From contig JAAWGB010000007.1 of NCBI GenBank assembly GCA_022795075.1, positions 1-51,027 of the forward strand: a DNA stretch of 51,027 nt, written 5' to 3'. Under the pieces are notes generated by a model, which was not told the DNA's origin, searched no databases, and saw only the letters and a list, made by a program, of their open reading frames with translations. Positions 1 to 9,003 of the stretch are shown one piece after another (position 1 is the first letter of the stretch; each line of letters starts with the position of its first letter). A program made the translations under genes and the position numbers. Source of the stretch: Clostridia bacterium. GTDB lineage: Bacteria > Bacillota > Clostridia > TANB77 > CAG-508.

Positions 1-34
1 AAAATAATAACAAAAGATAAGGAGAGATTGTAGA

Positions 35-1181
35 ATGAAAATGGAAAAATTAGAATCAAAAAAATGTATCAAAAAAATGTATCAAAAAGGTATTACTTTA
101 ATTGCTTTAGTCATTACGATTATTGTATTATTAATTTTAGCAGGGATATCAATAGCTAGTTTAATAGGAGAAAATGGAATTTTAAATCAAGCAAGTCAAG
201 CAGGAGAAGAAACAAAAAGAGCAGAAATAATAGAAAAGGCAAGATTAGATATATTAGAAATACAAACAGAAAATGAAAGTGGAAATATAACAGACGAACA
301 ATTAATAAAAGTATTAGAAGAATATTTTAATGATGTACCCCAAGAATTACCAGACAATTTGGATGATTTAGAATTAATAGCAAAAGAAGAATATGGTGGA
401 TATAAAATACAAGTATCGCAAATATGGAATGGAGAATTCAAAGATGGAATCTTTAATCCAGAAACCTTAACAATAGGGACAGCTAAAAATACAGATAAAT
501 ATGGATGGAAAGTAACAAATTATACTGTTCAGACTTCACAAATGAGTACAAATGTATGGAGATTATTTTATCAAGATAGTAAAAACACTTATCTAATTGT
601 TGATAAAGGTGTGGGAAGATATCAACCTAGTAATTATTATGAAAATTATGTAACTGGAGCAGATGTAAGTATCATTGGACAAAGATTAAATTCTGAATTG
701 CTGAAAGCAGGAAGTTTTTTTACAACAACTAACACAAATGCTAATTTAAGAGCAACAGCATGGTTAACTGATACATCAGATGATGGAATGTGGAAAGATT
801 ATAAAAATAGCGATGCTATATTTGCCATTCGGAAGTCCAACAATAGAATTGTTTGCAGCATCTTATAATAATCGAGCAAACAAAACCAATACAATTCCAA
901 TAGAAGTAACAGAATATGGGTATGTAGATTATAACGCATCAATTCCTATTCAATTTGAAGATAATTATGGAATTTATAGTAAAAACAATAATGCTGAATG
1001 GTAGATTGCTTCACCTGGTACTGATTTTTCAGATATAAGTCTAATATATGTGAATTATATTAATACTCATAGTTATTTAGCAAGTGCAAGTCATGTTAAC
1101 TCTGATTCAGAAAATGTTCGACCGATAGTTTGTATACCAACATCTATATTTAATAATAAATACACATTATCAGATGAATAG
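35..1181 (+). pseudogene. prepilin-like secreted protein, broken by a +1 frameshift and an in-frame TAG
   Basis: The N-terminus carries a type IV prepilin-like leader: a Lys-rich start, then KGITLIALVIT and a hydrophobic helix (residues about 20-45), the pattern of class III signal peptides. The usual Glu at +5 of the mature pilin is absent. Frame 0 is open from the ATG (good GGAGAG site upstream) to a stop at 866-868. The family-like C-terminal part (GSPTIELFAASYNN, later IASPG and RPIVCIP) lies in the +1 frame. The shift falls at codon 266, CGG (830-832); dropping its C gives IFAIGSPTIEL. In the new frame a TAG at 1002-1004 follows Trp, and coding similarity continues to TAG 1179-1181. Probably a pseudogene; the CGG break matches two others in the window. 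Confidence 0.75.
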
Positions 1182-1271
1182 AAGGAAATTTGTGAAAACC
1201 GAAGTTTAAACTTATCAATAAAATAAGAAATCTTATTATTTATGAAAGGCTAATGAAAACTAAGAAATAAC

Positions 1272-1305
1272 AAAACCTCGAAAGGATAAAACTTTCGAGG
1301 TTTTT
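1272..1305 (+). terminator. Rho-independent terminator after the prepilin-like gene
   Basis: A perfect 12-bp stem (AAACCTCGAAAG, 1273-1284, pairing with 1292-1303) around a 7-nt loop runs into a T tract. It lies 90 bp after the last stop of the plus-strand gene and before the convergent mecA; the A-rich 5' side may let it act both ways. Confidence 0.85.
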
Positions 1306-1388
1306 GGTAGAGCAGATAAAAGTACAATCTATAGATATTTAAAAAATTCCAAGATTAATTATGTTACTTTTATTTTTTTAATTAACTA

Positions 1389-2009
1389 TTAAGTTGCAAA
1401 GAAACGAATGCCAACATCGATTGCATTTTTCTTTATAATAACTTTTCCATGTTCTAAAAGTTTACTTTCAAAATGATCCGAATAAGAAAGAAGTTTTCCA
1501 AATTCAGATAAAGTAGAATAAAATAAATTAAAATCTTCAGATTTAGTATTAATATTTCTTAAAACTAAATAATAAGAATCTTTCCAAGTATAAAGAGAGA
1601 TATTTTTGGCTAATTTTGCAAAAATGTTTTTATGTAAATTTTTAACACTTTTACAGAATTCACAAAAGATATCGAAATTTTCAAATTGACAAATTGTTAA
1701 ATCAGAAATTTTATGAAAAGATTTTCTTTTGGCAATTAATTTTTTCTTTTTCGTATCAGTATCAGGTAAATATCTTGTTATAGTAAAGACAAAAACATCT
1801 TCTAAAGAAGAAAAAGCTTCAATTAATAATTTGCAACCTTCTGTAGAAAAATCAACCTCCTTTTCAGCTTTTTTTAGTATTTCTGAAAAAATTTCTTGTG
1901 TTTCAATTGCCCTTGTCATAAGGCTATGTACAGTTAAGTGGTTTTCTCCCAATTCTTCAGAAGGGATGATAACACGAATTTTATTTTCTGTAAGTTTTTC
2001 AATTTTCAT
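1389..2009 (-). CDS. mecA: MecA-family adaptor protein (ClpC adaptor / negative regulator of competence)
   Basis: 206 aa. It begins MKIEKLTENKIRVIIP, the typical MecA opening, followed by a divergent linker rich in Glu and Lys and a C-terminal alpha/beta half that ends in VGIRFFAT. Family knowledge: MecA binds substrates with its N-terminal domain and delivers them to ClpC/ClpP for unfolding and proteolysis; in Bacillus it controls ComK. Length and two-domain layout fit the family (about 210-240 aa). A TTCCTCC-complement site (GGAGGAAG) precedes the ATG on the minus strand. It stands alone between a terminator and the divergent cell-shape cluster. The assignment rests on overall pattern; no single catalytic motif exists. 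Confidence 0.75.
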   Translation of the reverse strand: MKIEKLTENKIRVIIPSEELGENHLTVHSLMTRAIETQEIFSEILKKAEKEVDFSTEGCKLLIEAFSSLEDVFVFTITRYLPDTDTKKKKLIAKRKSFHKISDLTICQFENFDIFCEFCKSVKNLHKNIFAKLAKNISLYTWKDSYYLVLRNINTKSEDFNLFYSTLSEFGKLLSYSDHFESKLLEHGKVIIKKNAIDVGIRFFAT

Positions 2010-2246
2010 AAAGAAACTTCCTCCTTAATCTCTATTAATTATATTATACTACGTATACTATAATATGAAAAGTCACAATTTTTGGTAATAAAAATTATAA
2101 TTCTTTAGATGACAGTTTAGTAAAAGTATAAAATCTAAAAAAATCTAGCAATTCACTTGAAAAAAATGTTAATACAAGATATAATACCAAAAGTAAAATA
2201 AAAATGCAATAGCCGTAAGAAAAATAGAATAAATGGAGGTAGCAAA

Positions 2247-2504
2247 ATGGCAACCAAAGAAAAAAATATATGGATATTAATCATATTTATATTATCTGGA
2301 CTAGTAGTAGGGGGACTATTAGGAGAATTAGCATCAAAAGTAAACTGGCTATGGTGGTTATCCTATAGTCAAAGTTTTGGATTAGAAAATCCAGTTGTAC
2401 TAGACTTAAGTGTCATAAAAATTACTTTTGCATTAATGTTTAAAATTAGTATATCTAGTATCATAGGAATGGTATTAGCCATATTCATATACAAAAAAGT
2501 ATAA
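2247..2504 (+). CDS. DUF4321 small membrane protein
   Basis: 85 aa with two hydrophobic segments (about residues 9-28 and 60-82) and a conserved middle (FGLENPVVLDLSVIKITFALMF pattern, abbreviated here) that I recognise as DUF4321, a small clostridial membrane protein usually encoded just before maf/radC/mreB. The start follows a clear GGAGGT site. Function is unknown. The short gap to radC and the shared orientation suggest cotranscription with the shape genes. Confidence 0.75.
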   Translation: MATKEKNIWILIIFILSGLVVGGLLGELASKVNWLWWLSYSQSFGLENPVVLDLSVIKITFALMFKISISSIIGMVLAIFIYKKV

Positions 2505-2540
2505 AAGGGGCAATTTAAGAACAAAGAAAGGACGATATAT

Positions 2541-3245
2541 TTGCCAATTACTATAAAAGAATTACCAGAATTAGAAAGACCCTATGAAAAATTAGAATGG
2601 TATGGAGAAAAAGCATTATCTAATGCAGAACTATTGGCCATTATCATCAAAACAGGGAGCAAACAAGAAACATCTGTACAAGTAGCACAAAAAATATTAA
2701 ACTTAGAAGATACACAATCAGAAGGAATCAACTTTCTGCGAAAGATCAGTATCGAAGAATTAATGCAAATTAACGGAATTGGGAAAGTAAAAGCCATACA
2801 ATTAAAAGCAGTAGGAGAACTGGCAAATCGAATGTCAATGCCAATTCATGTCAAAAAAATAACGATAAAAGAACCATTTGATTTAGCCAAAATTATGATG
2901 GAAGAATTAAGATTTGAAACCAAAGAAATAGCCAAAGTGGTAATATTAAATAATAGAAATGAAATCATAAAAATAAAAGATATTGTAATGGGAGGTATCA
3001 ATTTTGCTAACCTTACCATTAAAGACGTATTAGAAGTGCCAATCAAAATGAAGGCTCCTAAAATTATCTTAGTGCATAACCATCCAAGTGGGGATGCCAA
3101 ACCAAGTGAACAAGATATTATTTTTACCAATGATTTATATGAAGCGACCACTCTTTTAGGAATTCAATTATTAGATCATTTGGTAATTGGAAATAAAACT
3201 TATACTAGTATTTTCTCAGATATGGTTCAAAGTACAAAAGACTAA
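2541..3245 (+). CDS. radC: RadC-family JAB/MPN+ domain protein
   Basis: 234 aa, TTG start preceded by AGGACG. The N-terminal half has a helix-hairpin-helix-like stretch (ELMQINGIGKVKA, about residues 73-85). The C-terminal half is a JAMM/MPN+ metalloprotease-like fold with HNHPSGDAKPSEQD near residues 176-189, giving the H-x-H...S-x-x-D zinc ligands. The name comes from a historic repair phenotype; the biochemical role is still uncertain. It is placed just ahead of mreB, as in many Firmicutes. Nothing is missing or truncated. Confidence 0.93.
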   Translation: MPITIKELPELERPYEKLEWYGEKALSNAELLAIIIKTGSKQETSVQVAQKILNLEDTQSEGINFLRKISIEELMQINGIGKVKAIQLKAVGELANRMSMPIHVKKITIKEPFDLAKIMMEELRFETKEIAKVVILNNRNEIIKIKDIVMGGINFANLTIKDVLEVPIKMKAPKIILVHNHPSGDAKPSEQDIIFTNDLYEATTLLGIQLLDHLVIGNKTYTSIFSDMVQSTKD

Positions 3246-3274
3246 AAGATAACAAGAAAAGGAAGGGAAGAAAA

Positions 3275-4306
3275 ATGAAACTTTTTACATTTGGGTCAAA
3301 AGATATTGGAATTGACTTAGGAACAGCTAATATTTTGGTAACATTAAAAGGAAAAGGGATTGTATTAAAAGAACCATCTGTAGTAGCAATTGATAGAAGA
3401 ACAGGAGCAATTAAAGCAACAGGAGGAGAAGCAAAAGACATGTTAGGTCGAACACCAGAGCAAATAAAAGCAGTAAGACCTTTAAAAGATGGTGTCATTG
3501 CAGACTTTACAGCCACTCAACTGATGCTTAAAAATATCATCGAAAAAGTAGGAAGAAGATACAATGTAGGAAGACCAAGAGTAGTAGTTGGTGTGCCATC
3601 AGGCATTACCGAAGTAGAAGAAAGAGCTGTAGAAGAATCTGTTATTCAAGCAGGAGCAAAAGAAGTTTATTTAATTGAAGAACCAATGGCAGCAGCAATT
3701 GGAGCATCTTTAGAAGTAGGAGAACCAACTGGAAATATCATAGTAGACATAGGAGGAGGAACCACAGAAGTAGCGGTTATCTCTTTAGGAGGAGTTGTTG
3801 TTAGTCATTCTTTACGTGTCGCAGGAGACGAATTAGACGAAGATATTGTAAACTATATTAAACGAGAAATGAATTTAGCAATTGGAGAAACAACAGCCGA
3901 GCAAATCAAAATGAAAATTGGATGTGCTATGCCACTTATGACAGATACGCCAATGGAAATAAGAGGAAGAGATTTAACAAATGGCTTACCAAAAAATATA
4001 ACTGTAACTTCTACACAAATTCAAGAAGCCATTCAAGAATCAATTGGAAAAATTGTAGAAATTGTAAAAGTAACACTTGAAAAAACACCACCAGAATTAG
4101 CCTCTGACATAATGGAAAAAGGAATTGTACTAGCAGGTGGTGGAGCATTAATTCAAAATTTGGATAAGTTATTAAGTTTAGAAACAGGGATGCCAGTTTA
4201 TATAGCAGAACAGCCATTAGATTGTGTAGTTAGAGGAACTGGTAAAACATTAGAAGATTTGGAACGATTAAAAGCAGTATTAATTAACAATAGAAGAAGA
4301 AAATAA
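3275..4306 (+). CDS. mreB: rod-shape determining actin homologue MreB
   Basis: 343 aa, actin-like ATPase. Phosphate-1 loop IGIDLGTANILV near residues 10-21, the phosphate-2 region NIIVDIGGGTTEVAV near 153-167, and an adenosine-binding GIVLAGGGALI near 286-296 are all present. MreB forms membrane-bound filaments that organise the elongasome with MreC, MreD, RodA and PBP2, the last three partners being encoded directly downstream except RodA. The start has an AAGGAAGGG site. Normal family length. Confidence 0.97.
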   Translation: MKLFTFGSKDIGIDLGTANILVTLKGKGIVLKEPSVVAIDRRTGAIKATGGEAKDMLGRTPEQIKAVRPLKDGVIADFTATQLMLKNIIEKVGRRYNVGRPRVVVGVPSGITEVEERAVEESVIQAGAKEVYLIEEPMAAAIGASLEVGEPTGNIIVDIGGGTTEVAVISLGGVVVSHSLRVAGDELDEDIVNYIKREMNLAIGETTAEQIKMKIGCAMPLMTDTPMEIRGRDLTNGLPKNITVTSTQIQEAIQESIGKIVEIVKVTLEKTPPELASDIMEKGIVLAGGGALIQNLDKLLSLETGMPVYIAEQPLDCVVRGTGKTLEDLERLKAVLINNRRRK

Positions 4307-4315
4307 ATTCTTAGG

Positions 4316-4344
4316 TTGACAGTAAAAAAATTTCAAAAAGTAAC
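4316..4344 (+). promoter_or_regulatory. possible promoter ahead of mreC (TTGACA, 17 bp, AGTAAC)
   Basis: A consensus -35 box TTGACA (4316-4321) is followed after 17 bp by AGTAAC (4339-4344), a poor -10. The same 11-mer GGTTGACAGTA with the same spacing and an almost identical downstream hexamer occurs before minC (7949-7979), which is the only reason to call it. Confidence 0.35.
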
Positions 4345-4362
4345 AAGAATAAGGAGTAAAAA

Positions 4363-5178
4363 ATGCAAAGAAACAAAAAGGCTGGAATGGTTGGTATTAT
4401 TATAACAATTGTAATTTTAATTTTAATTGTTATCTTTTCAAACGGAGAATCAGATAATACTTTTTTTGAAAATGTAGCAAGTAATTTGGTTATGCCAATT
4501 CAAAATGGATTGACATATTTAAAAAATAAGATTGGTGGAAATAACACATTTTTTACAGATATTAATAATTTAAAAGAAGAGAATAAAAAATTAAAAGAAA
4601 AAAACAGTGAGTTAGAGCAATCGTTAAGGGAATTAGAAAATATCAAAACCCAAAATGAAACCTTAAAAGAATATGTTAATTTAACGGAAAAATATGGAGA
4701 ATATAAAACTATACCAGGTTATGTTATTAACAAGGACATTAGCAATTATTCCAAAACAATTATTATCAACTTAGGACAAAAAGATGGTGTAAAAGAAAAC
4801 ATGACAGTTATTGGAGACAAAGGGTTAGTTGGACATGTTATATCGGTCACAGACACAACTGCTAAAGTGCAAACCATAATTGATACAGCAAGTTCAGTTA
4901 GTTGTTCAATGAGTACAACAAAAGATAGTATTGTATGTAAAGGAACCCTAGATGACAAATCAGCTCTAAAAGCTATGTATATTCCAACACAAGCCAATAT
5001 TATTCAAGGAGATAGTATAGAAACTTCAGGATTAGGAGGAATTTATCCAAAAGGAATTCATATAGGAACTGTCAAAAAAGTAACCAATACACAAAATATG
5101 ACAGACCGTTATGCGATTGTCGATACAGCAGTTGACTTTGACAAATTAGATACAGTATTAGTCATAACCAATCAATAA
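4363..5178 (+). CDS. mreC: rod-shape determining protein MreC
   Basis: 271 aa. One N-terminal membrane helix (about residues 8-27), then a Lys/Glu/Leu-rich coiled coil (about 66-105), then the beta-rich MreC core with the characteristic VIGDKGLVGHV, and SIETSGLGGIYPKGI near the end. This is the normal MreC layout: the coiled coil dimerises the protein and the extracytoplasmic core contacts PBP2. It lies between mreB and mreD, with a good GGAG site before the ATG. Confidence 0.94.
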   Translation: MQRNKKAGMVGIIITIVILILIVIFSNGESDNTFFENVASNLVMPIQNGLTYLKNKIGGNNTFFTDINNLKEENKKLKEKNSELEQSLRELENIKTQNETLKEYVNLTEKYGEYKTIPGYVINKDISNYSKTIIINLGQKDGVKENMTVIGDKGLVGHVISVTDTTAKVQTIIDTASSVSCSMSTTKDSIVCKGTLDDKSALKAMYIPTQANIIQGDSIETSGLGGIYPKGIHIGTVKKVTNTQNMTDRYAIVDTAVDFDKLDTVLVITNQ

Positions 5179-5211
5179 AAATAAAGTAATCATAAAGGGG
5201 GAAGAAACCAA

Positions 5212-5745
5212 TTGAAAAAAACAATTATTAATATCATTTTAATTATATTGGCTATTTTCATTTATATCTTACAAGCAAATTTTTTCAGTTGGTTTAACAT
5301 AGCAGGAATTAAGCCAAATGTGTTTGTCATATTTATTTTATTTATAGGCTTATTTTCAACTAGAACAATGGGAACAATTTATGGATTAATAGTAGGATTA
5401 TTATTAGATTTTATCATCGGAACAAAAATAGGAATTTATAGTGTAGGACTTGGATTAATAGGATTTTTATCAGCTTTATTTGATAAGAATTTTTCCAAAG
5501 ATAGTAGAATGACATTAATGGTTATGGTTGTAGTAGCAACAGCTGTTTTTGAAATTTTATCTTATTTATTAAATTATATATTTGTATCCATTCAAATAGA
5601 AATCTTAAATTTTGTAAAAATCTTAATAGTGGAAATGATTTTCAACTTAATTCTAACCATCATTTTTTATCCATTGATACAAAAATGGGGTTATTATATA
5701 GAAAATGAATTTAAAGGAAATAAAATTTTAACAAGGTATTTTTAA
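5212..5745 (+). CDS. mreD: rod-shape determining membrane protein MreD
   Basis: 177 aa, almost entirely hydrophobic with about five to six predicted membrane segments and the family-typical segment GLLLDFIIGTKIGIYSVG near residues 63-80. TTG start after GGGGGAAG. MreD is an integral partner of MreC in the elongation complex. Position between mreC and pbp2 supports the call beyond the weak sequence conservation usual for MreD. Confidence 0.92.
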   Translation: MKKTIINIILIILAIFIYILQANFFSWFNIAGIKPNVFVIFILFIGLFSTRTMGTIYGLIVGLLLDFIIGTKIGIYSVGLGLIGFLSALFDKNFSKDSRMTLMVMVVVATAVFEILSYLLNYIFVSIQIEILNFVKILIVEMIFNLILTIIFYPLIQKWGYYIENEFKGNKILTRYF

Positions 5746-5777
5746 ACTAAAAAATCCAATAGAAAGAAGGTGATAAT

Positions 5778-7895
5778 TTGGTCAAACAATATAAAAAAAA
5801 GAAAAAAGTCAATGTCAATTTACGATTTAATATTTTAACAGTATTCATCTATATAGTTGGAATTATATTAATTGCCAAATTATTCAGTCTTCAAATTGTA
5901 CATGGGGCAGAATACAAAGAACAATCTAACACACGTTTAACAAGAGAAAGTACCTTAGAAGCATCAAGAGGTGCCATTTTAGATAAAACAGGAACACCAT
6001 TAGTTACATCTAAAATGGAGTTTTCATTAGAAATGTACAAAAGTAAGGTAGATACAAATACTTTAAATGAATCCATATTGAATATGATACAAGTATTAGA
6101 AAAATATGAATGTGTCTATACAGATTCTTTTCCCATTAAAATTGATCCATTTGAATATACTATTGAAAATGAAAATTTAATAAAGTGGAAAAAAGCCAAT
6201 AATATAGAAGAAGATTTTACAGCAGAACAGGCATTTTACAAATATAAAGATAGATATAAAATTCAATACAATAATATAGAAGAAGTTAGAAAAATTATAG
6301 CCATTCGTTATTTAATTTCCCAAAAAGGTTACAGTAGTACAAAAGCTGTTACGATTTCGGAAAGTGTACCAAGAGAAGCGGTAGCAGAATTTAGTGAAAG
6401 CTCTGAAAAGTTTGCAGGTATTAACATTGTAGTAAAACCAGCAAGAGAATACACTTCTGGCAATTTAGCTTCACATATATTAGGTTATGCTTCAAGAATT
6501 GATGCCAATGAATATGAAAAAAGAAAAGCAACCTATAGTCAAAATGATATTATTGGAAAAACAGGAATTGAATATGTATTTGAAGAATACCTAAAAGGAA
6601 AAAATGGAACCAAACAAATTGACATGGCAGTAGATGGAACAACAACAGCCGAATATATTGCAAAAGAAGCAATTGCTGGATCTGATATTGTGCTAACAAT
6701 AGATGCAAACCTTCAAAAAATAACAGAAGATGCTTTGGCAGCCAATATCCAAAAAATAGCAACAGGAGGATTTGGTAAAGTCTATGATGCAAGAGCAGGA
6801 GCGGTGGTTGTTATGAATGTAAATTCAGGTGAAGTTTTAGCAATGGCAAGTTATCCAGACTATACCCCAGCTGATTTCGTAGGAGGAATTAGTAATGAAA
6901 ACTGGGAAAAATACAGAGATAATGAATCAAAGCCACTTGTTAATAAAGCCACTCAAAACTCTTATTCACCAGGTTCTACTTTTAAAATGGTAACAGCCAT
7001 AGCTGGCTTAGAATCAGGCGTTATTAACTTAAAAACAACCATTAATGATACAGGTGTTTATACAAAATATCGTGATTATCAACCTAGATGTTGGGTATAC
7101 ACAGACTATCATAGAGGACATGGCTATTTAAATGTATCAGGAGCAATTGAAAAGTCTTGTAACTATTTCTTTTATGAAACTTCTGACAGAATGGGAATTG
7201 ACAATTTAGTAAAATATGCAAGATATTTTGGACTTGGTTCTAAAACAGGAATTGAATTACAAAGTGAAACAGCAGGGGCATTAGCCAGTAAAGAAACTTG
7301 GGCAAATTTACATCCAAATGAAGCATGGGGACCTGGAAATACTTTGCAAGCAGCCATTGGACAAAGTGACAATGAATTTAGCCCTTTGCAAATGGCAAGA
7401 TATATTAGTATGCTAGCAAATGGCGGTCATAAAGTAGATGTTAGTATTGTTAAAACTATTAGAAATGCAGATGGATCTGAAACATCAAGAGAAGAAATCA
7501 ATCAATTTATTAATCGAAAACTAGAATTAGAAGAAGAAAATATAGAAGATATAGAAATTAATCAAAGCTATTTGAATGCTGTCTTGCAAGGAATGCAATC
7601 TGTTACAAGTGATACAGGAGGAACAGCTTATGTTAGATTTAAGGATTTTGACATCAGTGTAGGTGGTAAAACAGGGTCAGCGGAAGCTCCTAATAATCAA
7701 GTTCATGCGTGGTTTGTTGGATTTGCTCCTTTTGAAAATCCAGAGATTGCAATTGTTGTAATGGTAGAAAATGGTGGTCATGGAAATTATACGGCAGAAG
7801 TAGTAAGAGATATTATGGCAGAATATTTTGGTATGAATACACAAAACGTAGAAGAAGATATGAGTGCCACACCATATATTGAAATCATGAATTAA
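5778..7895 (+). CDS. mrdA: class B penicillin-binding protein 2 (elongation transpeptidase)
   Basis: 705 aa, TTG start after AAGAAGGTG. One N-terminal membrane helix (about residues 18-38), a PBP dimerisation region with RGAILDKTGTPL, then the transpeptidase domain with all three active-site motifs: S400-T-F-K403 (in SPGSTFKM), S460-C-N462 and K631-T-G633. It cross-links peptidoglycan during side-wall growth with RodA and the MreBCD scaffold. Gene order and motif set make this secure; the exact symbol (mrdA, pbpA) is a naming choice. Ends normally; a 100-bp gap separates it from minC. Confidence 0.95.
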   Translation: MVKQYKKKKKVNVNLRFNILTVFIYIVGIILIAKLFSLQIVHGAEYKEQSNTRLTRESTLEASRGAILDKTGTPLVTSKMEFSLEMYKSKVDTNTLNESILNMIQVLEKYECVYTDSFPIKIDPFEYTIENENLIKWKKANNIEEDFTAEQAFYKYKDRYKIQYNNIEEVRKIIAIRYLISQKGYSSTKAVTISESVPREAVAEFSESSEKFAGINIVVKPAREYTSGNLASHILGYASRIDANEYEKRKATYSQNDIIGKTGIEYVFEEYLKGKNGTKQIDMAVDGTTTAEYIAKEAIAGSDIVLTIDANLQKITEDALAANIQKIATGGFGKVYDARAGAVVVMNVNSGEVLAMASYPDYTPADFVGGISNENWEKYRDNESKPLVNKATQNSYSPGSTFKMVTAIAGLESGVINLKTTINDTGVYTKYRDYQPRCWVYTDYHRGHGYLNVSGAIEKSCNYFFYETSDRMGIDNLVKYARYFGLGSKTGIELQSETAGALASKETWANLHPNEAWGPGNTLQAAIGQSDNEFSPLQMARYISMLANGGHKVDVSIVKTIRNADGSETSREEINQFINRKLELEEENIEDIEINQSYLNAVLQGMQSVTSDTGGTAYVRFKDFDISVGGKTGSAEAPNNQVHAWFVGFAPFENPEIAIVVMVENGGHGNYTAEVVRDIMAEYFGMNTQNVEEDMSATPYIEIMN

Positions 7896-7950
7896 AAAAT
7901 TACTTAAATATATAGCCTAGCTGTCTTCCTTTTTAAAATAAATCTCTTGG

Positions 7951-7979
7951 TTGACAGTATAAGTATCAATTAAAGTAAA
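7951..7979 (+). promoter_or_regulatory. possible promoter ahead of minC (TTGACA, 17 bp, AGTAAA)
   Basis: TTGACA (7951-7956) and AGTAAA (7974-7979) with a 17-bp spacer repeat the arrangement seen before mreC, including the shared 11-mer GGTTGACAGTA. The -10 is weak, so this may be a promoter for a non-housekeeping sigma factor or chance. Confidence 0.35.
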
Positions 7980-7995
7980 AAGAAAGGACGTAAAA

Positions 7996-8607
7996 ATGAA
8001 GAATTGTGTTAGTATTAATTTAAAGAAAAATGAAATTATAATAAAATTAAATGAAGAAGCAGAGCAAGCAGAAATTATGATAGCTTTAACCAAAAAACTA
8101 ACCGAACTAAAAAAACTATATCAAGACGAAACAACGCCTATTATCGTAACAGGAAAAATCCTAAAAAACAAAGAAATCGATGAAATACAAGAACTCATCA
8201 AAAGCAAAATAGATGTAGAAATCGATTTTGATATGCCAAAAGGGTTAGGCTTACATAGCATAAAAAAAACATTTGAAAAAGAAATAGCCATATCAGAAAC
8301 AAAATTTCATAGAGGATCATTACGTTCTGGGCAAAAAGTAGAATCAGAAGGAAGCTTAGTAATTATAGGAGATGTCAATTCTGGAGCAGAAGTAATAGCA
8401 TCTGATAACATTATTGTACTAGGAGCATTACGAGGATTAGCACATGCTGGAGCAAAAGGAAACAAACAAGCCATTATTGCAGCAGGCTTAGTAGATACTG
8501 TACAAATTAGAATAGCAAATGTCGTAAAAGAAATTGACCGTGACGAAGAACCTATGCATAAACAGGCCTATGTTAGTATTGTAGAAGACAAAATTATCAT
8601 AGAATAA
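7996..8607 (+). CDS. minC: septum site-determining protein MinC
   Basis: 203 aa. The C-terminal half is the right-handed beta-helix MinC domain with RSGQKVESEGSLVIIGDVN, GAEVIASDNIIVLGALRG and GLAHAGAKGNK, ending in an IRIANVVKEI strand. The N-terminal half (about 1-95) is shorter and matches the clostridial MinC N-domain. MinC inhibits FtsZ polymerisation and is normally targeted by MinD. Here minD and minE, which usually follow, are absent: the next genes are on the other strand. Good GAAAGGA site before the ATG. Confidence 0.93.
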   Translation: MKNCVSINLKKNEIIIKLNEEAEQAEIMIALTKKLTELKKLYQDETTPIIVTGKILKNKEIDEIQELIKSKIDVEIDFDMPKGLGLHSIKKTFEKEIAISETKFHRGSLRSGQKVESEGSLVIIGDVNSGAEVIASDNIIVLGALRGLAHAGAKGNKQAIIAAGLVDTVQIRIANVVKEIDRDEEPMHKQAYVSIVEDKIIIE

Positions 8608-8613
8608 TAAAGA

Positions 8614-9003
8614 TTAGCTCAATAGCAATAAAACTAGTGCCATATAAAGCATCTGATCTTGCACGCCTTCTTGATACAAAAAGAATAATAAACCAAGAAT
8701 AATAATATCATCTAGATATAATTTAATGCCTAATATTTCAAAAATTGGTTCCTCAATATCATTAAAAAGAGGATTTTTGAAATTAATTGGGCCAAAAGAA
8801 TAATATCTAGATGATCTTTCTTCTTCATGGGAGGAATCAGAAGAAATTTTAGGAATTTCCTGTACGACTTTTTTTTCATTTTCTTCACAAGAAACTGTAG
8901 TGTGTGTTTTTTTAAAAGAAGGCTTATCCTCTGCTAAAATTTGTTTATCAATAGGAGGAAAATAAGGTCTATAATATCGATAATAATTATTATAAAAACT
9001 AGC
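8614..9003 (-). CDS. hypothetical protein, translationally coupled to the next upstream gene
   Basis: 129 aa from the ATG at 9003, which overlaps the TAG of the upstream gene (CAATGGCTAG), so I prefer this start over longer ones. The N-terminus is Tyr-rich (FYNNYYRYYRPYF), the middle is charged and probably disordered, and the C-terminus (about residues 90-129) is hydrophobic: ILGIKLYLDDIIILGLLFFLY. That C-terminal pattern recurs in small clostridial proteins of unknown role, some near spore-coat genes; I infer membrane association only. It ends seven bases from minC and converges with it. Confidence 0.6.
   Translation of the reverse strand, partial: ASFYNNYYRYYRPYFPPIDKQILAEDKPSFKKTHTTVSCEENEKKVVQEIPKISSDSSHEEERSSRYYSFGPINFKNPLFNDIEEPIFEILGIKLYLDDIIILGLLFFLYQEGVQDQMLYMALVLLLLS

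Noticed and set aside
995..1015. TAG used as a sense codon
   Set aside because: Several sound genes end in TAG (acpS at 37720-37722, the small gene at 8999, the second SDR), each directly followed by the next gene's ribosome site or a terminator, so TAG is an ordinary stop here.
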